DNA of 64,000 nt from Phoronis australis (Eukaryota > Phoronida > Phoronidae), in the NCBI GenBank assembly GCA_002633005.1, contig NMRA01000011.1, forward strand, positions 4,191-68,190, written 5' to 3'. Below, piece by piece: positions 54,324 to 64,000 of the stretch. The position numbers and the translations under genes were made by a program. The first letter of the stretch is position 1, and each line of letters starts with the position of its first letter. The notes under the pieces are model-generated. The model was not told the DNA's origin. It saw nothing but the letters and a program-made list of their open reading frames with translations, and searched no databases.

Positions 54324-57300
54324 CAGCACGCATCACGAATTTTTGTCCGACTGGTCGGAAATTGGTCGACGACCGGCCGTCGACCGGTCGGCAAATTAGC
54401 AAACTTGTCGGCTAAAAATTAGCAGACCAGCAGCCGGCCGCAGTGCCGACTCATAAGGCGACTCCCAGCCGACCCTTCAGCCGACCGGCCATCAGCCGAC
54501 CAGCTGGTCGGCTGCTATTTTTTAGGCTAGAGTAGCAGTTGCGTAATAGGTCGTCAGGCTGATACCACTTTGCGTGTCGATGCATTTTCTCCTTAACACA
54601 GGGTCAAATAAATTAACCTATTTACCTTCTCCTTTACATGAGTTCACATCGGTTGTGTAACACCACTAATTCGAAGGTTGAAGGCAAGCGGTAATATCAT
54701 TAAATTATGGACAGTGCAACAACCTTTGATCTTTAATTTGACTGCGGACGTTAACAAGCTGCATTAGATTGGTTGCTTCCAGGTCAATACAACGCTGTAG
54801 TCATTTTGTATACGCAGCTACTTTTGACAGTCTTCGCCCACAATTGTTTTTTGTTTGTGTTACGCCGAACTGCATCTTTTCCCGTTTTTAAAATTCTCCA
54901 CGGGTCTCCTATCACGTGCCCATGATGATGGGATAGTGAGTGAGTTGTTACACCGAAGAGCTCTCACTCCGGGGTTTTTATTTTCATATGATTAACCCCT
55001 GCAGTACCGTATACGCGAACTTCACGGTCCAGTATGCCCTGAACCCACGGACGTCAAGGATGGCTCTAACTTCGAAATAACATGGTTAATAGTTTCACGA
55101 ACTTAGACAGTGACATCAAACACTGAATAACCACTGCTGAGGCAACAACAATTCTAGCTTTGCGCATTCCGTTTTTAGTGCATCGGTGACGTTAACATCT
55201 GCGCTAGTTACATGTACCAGTTCTTCGTTCACGTTGTTCCAAAAATAAATATTTTCTGTCAACAACATATTGACAAATTATGCCATAAAATAAAACAATT
55301 TTGAACGTGAAGGTGTGAATTCGTGATGAAAAGGTATTTGTCTCTACGCGGCATATTTGCCGTGAATCTTTGGTAAAGCGATTGCGATGTCGAAAAAAAT
55401 GATAGAAAACAAACCAAATGGTACAGAATTTCTTCTATGTTCAGCTGTAAGAAGACCTACAACAATCTTAAAAAATTCCAGCATGAGAGCGCTTCATCAG
55501 AAATACCAAGCACATACATGTACATGTACAGCGTAGTAAGACAGAGAAGTTGGCGTTTCCGTATATCCACAAAAGTGCTTTGAGCAGTGTGTACAAATCT
55601 GCTCATTTCGCTTTTCTACAATGACGGATATGGCCAACACGGTGTTTTAAAAAAGTCCACTTTTGAGGCCATTTTCAACAATTAATATGTTTGGTTGAAG
55701 CATTCAGAGAGTCGGTGTCCACGTCGTACATCAAATGTACTCGTGGGCAGAAAACGTATCTGCGTAAAGAAAGAGTTGCGTTTTCAAAACTCAGAGACGT
55801 GTATTGTCAGGACCCTACATTAATAAACCGAGGCCAAGTATAAAGCACGTCTTCAAAATTTAGATAAACAAAGTTTACGGCATACTAATTACAGGGTCAC
55901 TGACTCGGAGCACGTTCTTAGGCACAATGTATACTGTAATTTCGGTTGAATTAGTTATAACTGTGAATAGCACGTACGCGTACAATAAGCCATTCACATT
56001 TATATCTGACCACAATTCTCCCCCTGCTTTGAAAACAAACAATCGTTTAGATCATTTTCTGAAAGAACGTGAACTAAAATGATAGGAAAAACACGACATA
56101 CCATACACTAGTCCAGATTCTACATTCGAAGACCGCTTTTGTGAGAAAGAAACTCTCAACAGGAGAATTTTGTAATGACACGTAAATAAATATATCTTTT
56201 ACCCCTTAGAGTAGAAGCTAAACGCTAAGTATTGTGTTATTACTCCGAAGGGCTCGGCCTTGGTGGAAGCTGTTTACTAAATTAAATATACAGCTTTGCG
56301 CCGTATTGGGTAAGAACTGACTGAATAAAATTTTCCTCCTTGAGTAATCTAAATTATTCACGGACGTTGCAAAAATTACTTTTGTAGGCTACAGTTATTC
56401 TGCTCCTAAAATTGTGGTGTGATCTTTTGCGTAGACTTTTAGCGCAATGAAATATTGCGTCACCTATTAGCCAGTTTCTTTTTCCCAGATTCTTCAATCA
56501 AACGTTCTCCCTCTAGGTTGCGTAAACGTCAAAACAAATGATTAGAATTGGTTTCACTTCATTATATGTTTTTGGAATTTTTTAAACCCAATTTTAGAAC
56601 AAATTTTGCTGCGATGTTGTCATCGTCTAAGGGGAGATGTCGAAAAACTTCTGGAAGTGGCGCGTGTCACGAATGTACAACCTTCAAAACGACGACATAC
56701 ATTTCTTTGTTACCAATGAAGACTGAGAGAATTACGCAAGAAAATGTCGTCGGATAATTTTCGCTAACGGCCGTAATGGGCACGGTGAATGTCAATTGAG
56801 TTTCAGATTTTGCATGCACACCCGCCGGTCTTTAGCTCATGTTGATACAAGCTTTACGACGAGGTGACGAGCGTATTTATTCGAGCAGTGTGCAATTTCG
56901 TGGTCTGTCGGAGCTCAATACACAGTGGCACCTTGCCGTATTTTGACTATTAGTCTTCATACAGCTAGCTGGCTAGATAGGAAGGCTCTAGCTTCGAAAC
57001 ATTGTTTTACTCCGAAAGTGACAACAAATTCAGAATGATGATGGATCATGGATGACACTATAACCGATCACATCATTCTTCCGTTTTCATGCGCCCATGA
57101 TCTTAATCTCTGCGCTATGTTAAAACAATTGTTTATGTTGTTCTTAAAATTAACATGTGTTCTACTGTTGTACCAACATATTAAGAAATTATGCAAAAAT
57201 TAACAATAATTATCTGTGGTAAAGCGCATCATATAGCGTGATGAAGTGATGATCAAGAGCAATAACAGATGAGCGCGAATGCGTGCTGCTCGGAGTGAGC

Positions 57301-57882
57301 ATTGTTGCGGCATGAAAACACTTGAGGTCGTAAAACAGCCAGCGCTGTATTCTTACTTTTGTGCAATTTTACTGTAAAATTTCAAATTTCTTGCTTTTTT
57401 ATGTATAATGTACTGTATAAAAAGTCTCATACTAAAAGACAGAAATTACGTTTCCGCGATATCACTTAACGTTTAGTAATTTTACCACGCCGTCAGAAAT
57501 TCAACATAAAGTTTACGCTGGTGTAATGCCATGCACTTCGTATTTGTAGGTTGATTCGATTTTACCTCCTTTCAATAGTTGAACAAAAGTTGATAAACCG
57601 ATGTCAAGACCGGAGTTCAGTGTCACTGTTGAACGAAGAGCGAACAGTTATTTATGTTTGTTTGGCCAAAGATCACCCGCTGAGTCATAAAATGGTAATT
57701 GCCGACCAAGGACACGCTTAATCCGAATTGGTTGTCTACGCTAGCCGACCACAGAGGCGACTCAGCAGATGGCTCCTAGCCGACCGTTGTTGGTCGGCTG
57801 ATGGTCGGCTAGACGACCGGTCGATGGCCGGTTGTCGACCAATTTCCGACCCGGGTCGGACAAAAATTCGTGATGTGTGCTG
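54324..57882. mobile_element. 3.56-kb TA-flanked element with GC-rich inverted ends
   Basis: Left end TA|CAGCACGCATCACGAATTTT and right end AAATTCGTGATGTGTGCTG|TA are near-perfect inverted repeats with TA on both outer sides. The inverted similarity continues for at least 70 bases through GTCGGAAATTGGTCGACGAC. Beyond it each end has further CCGACC/GGTCGG words, some in reverse order, to about 54515 and from about 57742. The 3.2-kb interior is AT-rich with no transposase frame, the longest open frame being about 70 codons. A third end copy lies at 34070-34126, where insertion at a TA can be shown. The superfamily is not assigned. Confidence 0.75.
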
Positions 57883-57884
57883 TA

Positions 57885-60273
57885 TAGTTTGTGTTTGAAT
57901 GCCATTGATTGATTTAAAAACGGTTCCGACCTTAGAGATCTTAAACTGACGGAAGTGGAAACAGCCGTGGAATTCCCCAATATGGAGTTGGTCCTTTTAT
58001 CGTCAAATGTCTTTTATTTCGGGTTGCTATTTCATGTGCAGGAAACGGGAACAGAACACAGGGTGACTCATTTTATAATCCAGGTATGTGTTTGAACAAT
58101 TGTAAAGACCGCACATTACATATTTCGTCAAATTTCTTTGACAACTGCCGTTTGCAAAAACGCCATGCAAAGCCAGAACAGTTGAATAGCAGTGGTTTGC
58201 AGCTGTATCATGCTTAATTTCCGTCAGCATGGAATCAAACTTTGTAGCATTTGTTTCTCTCGTCTTTAATCTAGAAGACATTGTGTCGATATTGGAATTG
58301 AACCTTTTTCATTGACAGAGATAGCTTTTAAGTAACTCCTTCATAATGTCACTTCCTTAGTGCTAGTCTCCGTCAATATCTGCCTCAGAGGCAAGCAGTG
58401 CAGCTTATTGTGATTTACCATGATTACGTGATGGCAATGGGCGTGAGAGATTCGGGCACTCGATTAACTTGAGAAAACAGGGTGCCAAAGAAATAGAAAA
58501 TTGCGCCTGTACAACGAAAGCAGATCCACAAAGAAGCGACCAATCCTACCTACAGTTGATATGAATGTCTTTCCGTCTATGGGTAAGCAGACCAGTGGGC
58601 GAAGGTCTCTGCAACTGGTTACTGTAATAAGGCGTCATCACTGTCAAAATATTGTGGGGCGACTCGATCATTTCTTAATTCACCCGTTCCCTTAAGTCAA
58701 TCGGCTCAGACATCTGACTGCTTTTAAGTTGGATATCATCATCGCCACGGCGGAACTGCTGAAATGATTCAAATTTACCCATTATATCCGTCAGGCGAAT
58801 TTCATGAAACAATCCACTATTGATAAAAAAATTACTGATATAACGATTTCCACAGCAAATGACTGCAGTCCACTATAGCTAGACTGGGATAACGGAAAAA
58901 TTCTTGCCCAAGTTACGGGATAGAAACCACACACGATAAGCGAACGACAGGGTCATGAAACGCCATTACACTCTTTCACAGTGCTAGAAAAGGCAGCCCT
59001 GTGGAATTGTTGGTTTATATGGCTTTTCATTGGTCTACGTAATGAAACTGACGTCATAACGCTCAGTCATTCCCACTGGTTGAAATCTGAGAAACCCCTT
59101 GCAGTTTACTGTTACGAACGTAGCATAGGCGACTGTAATGTTCTGCGTTGGACAGACAAAATCAAAGTCCGAGTTTGACGGGATGATTTTATTTATTAAT
59201 TCCACCTGGAACCTCAGTGAAAACTTTGAATCCTTGTGAGAACCGTGTGAGAATTGTAAATCTATGAAAATACACAAAATATTCTAAATACATGACAGTA
59301 CATGTATTATATAAAACAGAATCTAAATTAAATTATTAACAATAGTCACTCTAAGAAACTAGTAAAAATTACTCAAATCTAACTGAATCGGTATATGAAC
59401 TTTAAATCACATTTACAAAACAAAACTTTGAACATTTCATAGCTCGTAAACTCTAATGAGATTTACAGAAATTGCTCCCTTTGATCTTATCCACGCATGA
59501 GCATCCAATTCTTGTTTTGTGTATCAGTATGATCCTTGTCAGTGACTGAACACACTCCTTGAAATTCTACAGACTCAGTGATCTGCCTAAAATACTTGAT
59601 TCTCCAAAGTTACTGAGCTTCCTCGTCTCCTAACTTTTTCTTTTGAGAATGACGCTTGTTTGCTCCACAAAATATTTATACTCTAAGATATGACTAAACA
59701 TCACATGGACACTGGTCAAGGCATAAGTACATTGGTGTGGGTGTTTCTTAGAATCAATCCACCTAAAGTTGACCACTCCAAAACATAGTTTGATGATCAT
59801 ATCCTGTTTGTCAGAACTACATTGAGAACTTAGCAGAACTAAAGCTTTTCTGAAGAAATTGCGCAATACTCAAGTTTACCACAACAAGTTGTTTACAATA
59901 ACAAGTCATGTTCTAAAATATTTGTGACTTTCAAAATAGTTAACTGATATTAATTAACACATTTGTTCATAAATTTAATCATCGATTTGTAATAAATCTT
60001 TACATAATTCTAACATTTTTCATCAAAAATGTTACACAAATAGTTGCAATTTTTAAAACGGCAGTAATCGAAGTAAACAAAATCAAGGGAACCCCGATCC
60101 TATGGCTTTAGCCCAAACAAGTATAGTGCATACAGCATAAAGGCGTGTGAAGGTAGGCCTAGTGGCGATGCGATCGACAGCCTATATTTCCTACCAAGAC
60201 ATGCTCATTCCAAACACTGAATTGCGTGTGTCGTTCATCATGTTTCAACAGGACCACTTTTCAATATAGGTGG
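57885..60273. other. Non-coding, no gene confidently recognised
   Basis: A minus-strand frame at 58027-58281 begins MSSRLKTRETNATKFDSMLT and one at 59630-59866 begins MRNFFRKALVLL. Both look moderately protein-like, but no family or splice evidence supports them. Confidence 0.3.
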
Positions 60274-60607
60274 CGCGGTTGTATCTGCAATTCGAGGCTA
60301 ATATTGTGGTATAACCTACTTTGGTAGACGATATTTTCCCGGTAGAAGCTTAGCATGATAAAATGTGTAGTAAGCTATAATAGTTGCTAAACCTTAATTT
60401 ATAGATTCACTTTATTTCTATTTTGTTTAAATTTTTCAATTGGTTTTGAGTATAAGCATTATTTGACAAAAATAGCTCGTCTTTTCTTAAAAGGTCACGA
60501 CCTCCGACCGCGGGCCTCTGACATAGAAAGTAGTTACAAAGCCGAGTTGAGTCGAGAAAGGTCGATCGATTCATTGCAATGTTTCTCGTTCAGTATGTGG
60601 TATAAAT

Positions 60608-60767
60608 AGATTATTACATGTTCTCAGTCGTTATTCCCGTTATCTAGAGCAATCATGGATTTTGTAGAATTATCACCCTCGGGGCTAACGCCCCTCGGGC
60701 AATAATTCTCCAAAATCCACTCGGGCTCTAGATAACGGGGGATAACGACTTCGCCATGTAATAATCT
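60608..60767. mobile_element. Palindromic MITE, copy 1
   Basis: A 160-bp imperfect palindrome: AGATTATTACATG...CGTTAT..CCGTTATCTAGAGC at the left folds on GCTCTAGATAACGG..GATAACG...CATGTAATAATCT at the right. The centre is CCTCGGGGCTAACGCCCCTC. It forms the inner end of the left arm. Confidence 0.75.
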
Positions 60768-60779
60768 TTATTTATCACT

Positions 60780-61179
60780 AGTAACTGAGTTTAATGCTCA
60801 AGTCAAAGGGTCCCGACGACACGATACCCGTATTCAAATTGGCGATCGGTGACTTACAAGTGAGAGACCACGAGAGAAAATTTCACTGAATTAAAATATC
60901 GTTTTAATGGAAATAATGCGTCTTATTTTTCATAGCGTATCAATGTCGTTGCAATGCCCTTTGCTGAACATGCGATTGTTCCGCGTTCGCATTTAAGTAT
61001 TCTATTTTCACGTTCGATGACGTCAGCCGGTGAGTGGTGTAGTGGTAAAGTTGGCGACCCGAAACTCCTGAGGCCCGGGCTCGAAACCGGCCTGGGTTTC
61101 CCGCCAAAATGTTAGTGAGATAACTAAATGGGTTATTGCACGGTTGTATTTGCCATTCGACGCTAATATCGTGGTATAA
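60780..61179 (+). repeat. Repeat X copy 1 with tRNA-like polymerase III boxes
   Basis: A 400-bp unit starting AGTAACTGAGTTTAATGCTC and ending CTAATATCGTGGTATAA. At 61035-61045 TGGTGTAGTGG fits the A box TRGYNNARNNG, and at 61078-61088 GGCTCGAAACC is one base off the B box GGTTCGANNCC; the spacing of 32 bases is that of a tRNA gene. Stem pairing is poor, so it is not a working tRNA. A tRNA-derived SINE part inside a larger repeat is the likely reading. A 40-bp tail of X also lies at 60274-60314. Confidence 0.55.
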
Positions 61180-61315
61180 TTAATTTATTATATGACAACC
61201 ACTTATAAGACAAGTGAAACGTGTTGTTAATTAAGTAACCAAATACAAAGAAGAATAGCTACGCTAGCGCCCTATTTAAAGATTACTTCAATCAATCAAC
61301 CGAAATAATCAATAT

Positions 61316-61474
61316 AGATTATTACATGGCGAAGTCGTTATCCCTCGTTATTTAGAGCCTGAGTGGATTTTGGAGAATTATCGCCCGAGGGCATTATCCC
61401 AGAGGGTGATAATTCTACAAAATCCATGATTGCTCTAGATAACGGGAATAACGACTGAGAACATGTAATAATCT
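61316..61474. mobile_element. Palindromic MITE, copy 2
   Basis: The same palindrome as at 60608-60767 in reverse orientation, ending ATTACATG / CATGTAATAATCT. Its centre (CGCCCGAGGGCATTATCCCA) has diverged. Confidence 0.75.
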
Positions 61475-61774
61475 ATTTGTACCACATACTGAACGAGAAA
61501 CATTGCAATGAATCGATCTACCTTTCTCGACTTGCCTCGGCTTTGTACCTACTTTCTATGTCAGAGGTCCGGGGTCAGAGGTCGCGACCTTTTAAGAAAA
61601 GCCGAGCTATTTTTGTCAAATAATGTTTTCACTCAAAACCAATTGAAAATTTAAACAAAATGGAAATAAAGAGAATCTATAAATTAAGGTTTAGCTACTA
61701 TTATAGCTTACTACACATTTCATCACGCTAAGCTTCGACCGGGAAAATATCGTCTACCAAAGTAGGTTACCAGA

Positions 61775-62182
61775 AGTAACTGAGTATAATGCTCAAGTCA
61801 AAGGATCCCGACGACAAGATACCCGCATTCAAATTGGAGATCGGTGGTTTACAAGTGAGAGAACACGAGAGAAAAAATTCACTGAATTAAGATATCGTTT
61901 TTATGGAAATTATGCGTCTTTTTTTCATAGCGTATAAATGTTGGTACAATGCCCTTTGCTGAACATGCGATTCTTGCGCGTGCTCATTTAAGTATTCTAT
62001 TTTCACGCTCGATGACGTCAGCCGCTGAGTTGTGTAGTGATAAAGTCGGCGACTCGAAACTCTTGAGGCTCGGGTTCGAATCTGGCCTCGGTTTCCCGCC
62101 AAAATGACATCTCACTAGTGAGATAACTAAGTGGGTTATTACACGGTTGTATCTGCCATTCCACGCTAATATTGTGGTATAA
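61775..62182 (+). repeat. Repeat X copy 2 with tRNA-like polymerase III boxes
   Basis: A direct copy of 60780-61179 with an extra ACATCTCACTAG near 62105. B box GGTTCGAATCT at 62073-62083 is close to consensus. A box TTGTGTAGTGA at 62030-62040 is degraded. It directly follows the right arm of the inverted repeat. Confidence 0.55.
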
Positions 62183-64000
62183 AATGTCTTATCTGCTATC
62201 CAAGCAGTAGGACTCTTCACTTGTTGAATGACAGTCCTCTAGTGTTGGTGAATCTTCCAACTACACACGCTGTAGGCGTATTGCGACAGTATACTTGTTG
62301 GTCACAGTCTCTGGTGACGCAACACGTATACAGTAGGTAGTATCTCACTACCCACGATGCAAGCGACAAGCTCCTGGTTAAATTCCTGTTCGCTAATCCT
62401 TGCCCTTGCCAATTCCTCTTCAGAATCTTCCACGAGATGACTTTGTTGTACAATATCCTCTGTACACTGTAGCAATTCTTTATTCTTCAATGACTATAGC
62501 TCATTTGAACATCCTCTTCATTTTAGCCCAAGTTATATTTATCTACTTATTTAGCGATTGGCTAATAAAAACCACATGATCGTATCCAATCTTATCGTTG
62601 GCCGTTACGATTTGTTCTCAGAAATTTCTAGAATCTCGACAGTGCTTTAACCCCAGAACCAAAGTTGTAAACACCATCTAAAAATAGAGTTTTTGACGTT
62701 TAAATACATGTCAACAAGTTTGACCCCATGATTCAAAAGTACATACAAATTTCGGGCAACATAATGATCTGTTGTTACTGATTACTTAATCAATATTTAT
62801 TCTGACAAGCTGGTTCAGTAGTATTTTTGTACCTAGGTACACTTATAATCAAATCACTGCATATGCCTGTATGCGATATATCTGTATGGAAAAATCTTGT
62901 GGAAAAACGCATGTTTCCGCGTATAGGCGCATGATCTTATTTGCGGAGTTACACGAAAGAGCTAATACCATTGCCTAGGGTTACTGCAAACCGCGACATT
63001 CTTAAAGTAAATATATGTAGCCTGCCTGGGGTGTTTCCGTTACACAACAACGAATAAGCATTGTAAGATCTTGCGACTTTCGTTTCTAGCCAGATTCTCA
63101 AAATCCCGATGAAAGTCATTGATGTACAAAATATTTTCTTGTAAAGCAACATCTACAGGCCCAATGCAACCAAAGGTTAAAGTACTATTTGAAAATAGAA
63201 TGCATCACGATTAGACGATTTTCTTAAACGTAGAAGACATTTATTAACACCATTTTCCAGATGCTGGAAATGAGAAAAAAAATTCGATGTCTTCGCCCGA
63301 TGTGTCGAAAAACAACATAGCCGGGTCATGTCGTGGTCAATTATAACGTGTACATAGATACTAAAAACGGTAGAAGTATCTCGTCGGAAATCATAGTAAG
63401 ATCAGCCTTGGTTACCTAATTGCCCACATTATTCGTGTTCTACGGAAGTGACAATTAAGTCTTCGCAGGCTAATTGAAATACTCAGTTTTAATTTCAGTA
63501 CCCGTATATTTGCTAATATTATTTGACCAATCAATTTTCAAGAACACAAACCTTCCGAAGTTCTCCGCTGTGTTTGCCAGGGTATAGGGAAGTTGAACGG
63601 AACCGCTGCAAGGCTTTTGCTGAAGAGTGTGTTGCCATTCTTGTTTAGGCATTGTAATGTCACAACATTGACATCTTTTGACGGAAACGTCGCCGGACGA
63701 TTTTTGATTATAATAAAGTTACCTATTTCTGGGTAAAAGACCAAGCGAAGGCAAGAGGTAAGTTTACATGCCGATTCCCTAGCCTCATTCATGCGAAAGC
63801 GCCTTCCGTAGATGCAAGTCTCGCGAAAACGCTTTTTAGCTTTCGAAAACATCCTTCGATAGCGTGATAATGGAACAGCAATGCCTTGATAGAAGTAGTT
63901 TACTTATATATTTGATCAAAAATAAACGTCACGCCAGAATAATGATGACATAAATGACCTTCCAATCCGCTAACGTGCAGGTGGAGCAGTGGGAAAATAG
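62183..64000. other. Mostly non-coding, two weak minus-strand exon candidates
   Basis: On the minus strand 62490-62350 reads KNKELLQCTEDIVQQSHLVE and DSEEELARARISEQEFNQEL, followed by GGTAGTGAG, a possible donor. 63852-63770 reads MFSKAKKRFRETCIYGRRFR and NEARESAC, followed by GTAAAC. Neither is recognised as a family member. Both would lie on the same strand, but the link is only a guess. Confidence 0.25.

Larger units (their letters stand above)
60312..61769. repeat. Long inverted repeat, arms of about 455-460 bp
   Basis: AACCTACTTTGGTAGACGAT at the left is matched by ATCGTCTACCAAAGTAGGTT at the right, and similarity runs through the whole arms (60312-60771 and 61315-61769) with scattered differences. 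Between them are one copy of repeat X and 135 bases of other sequence. Each arm contains a palindromic MITE at its inner side. No transposase frame is visible. Confidence 0.85.

Noticed and set aside
58027-58281. Possible exon starting MSSRLKTRETN on the minus strand
   Set aside because: No recognised family, and no convincing splice sites.
61028-61100. Functional tRNA gene
   Set aside because: A and B boxes are present but acceptor and T stems do not pair well, and the sequence lies in a repeat.

Overview
The window is animal nuclear DNA, AT-rich and dominated by non-coding sequence and decayed transposable elements, with a few exons of host genes. GU-AG splice sites, a single-exon rhodopsin-class receptor, Penelope-like, Ty3/gypsy and LINE retroelements, hAT-type and TA-target MITEs, microsatellites, assembly Ns and the frequent word TAGGCCTA fit a marine invertebrate, probably a deuterostome of lancelet or hemichordate type. 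The species cannot be fixed from the sequence alone.

Layout. 0-11.5 kb: a GIY-YIG Penelope-like fragment at the left edge, one clear exon of a folate-receptor-like gene (minus strand, 1897-2088), two head-to-head Penelope-like copies bracketed by microsatellites (2.8-5.4 kb), a MITE, a hAT-type element nested in a larger TA-flanked element (6.9-10.5 kb), and a third Penelope-like tail. 11.9-20.2 kb: graveyard of LINE and gypsy pieces. One gypsy copy has a 5' LTR, primer-binding site, gag, protease and RT. It carries a MITE in its protease, a 633-bp solo LTR in its RT and a foldback sequence at its 3' end. 20.2-24.1 kb: no gene recognised. 24.1-25.4 kb: the best preserved copy of the repeated Penelope-like family.

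26.7-30.6 kb (minus): a broken, transposase-like gene of unknown family with a nuclear-localisation-like N-terminus, coiled coil, large central domain, an in-frame 30-bp minisatellite and a 973-bp N gap. 34.1-36.0 kb: a striking array of units separated by hairpins of the motif ATTCCAATACGGGCC and its complement. 37.9-40.1 kb: relic of a multicopy cysteine/histidine-rich protein family. 42.5-45.9 kb: unidentified exon-like segments on the minus strand and a relic resembling the cytoplasmic domain of P2X7 receptors. 47.7-49 kb: LINE ORF1 and pol fragments in opposite orientations.

The one complete gene is a 371-residue class A GPCR (51140-52255, plus). It keeps the seven-helix plan and NPxxY but lacks several otherwise conserved residues. 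From 54.3 to 57.9 kb lies a TA-flanked element with GC-rich inverted ends. From 60.3 to 62.2 kb there is a nest of long inverted arms, palindromic MITEs and a repeat with tRNA-like polymerase III boxes. The rest is unannotated non-coding sequence. Apart from the GPCR and the folate-receptor exon, little here looks under selection for protein function. No operon-like or co-regulated gene set is present.
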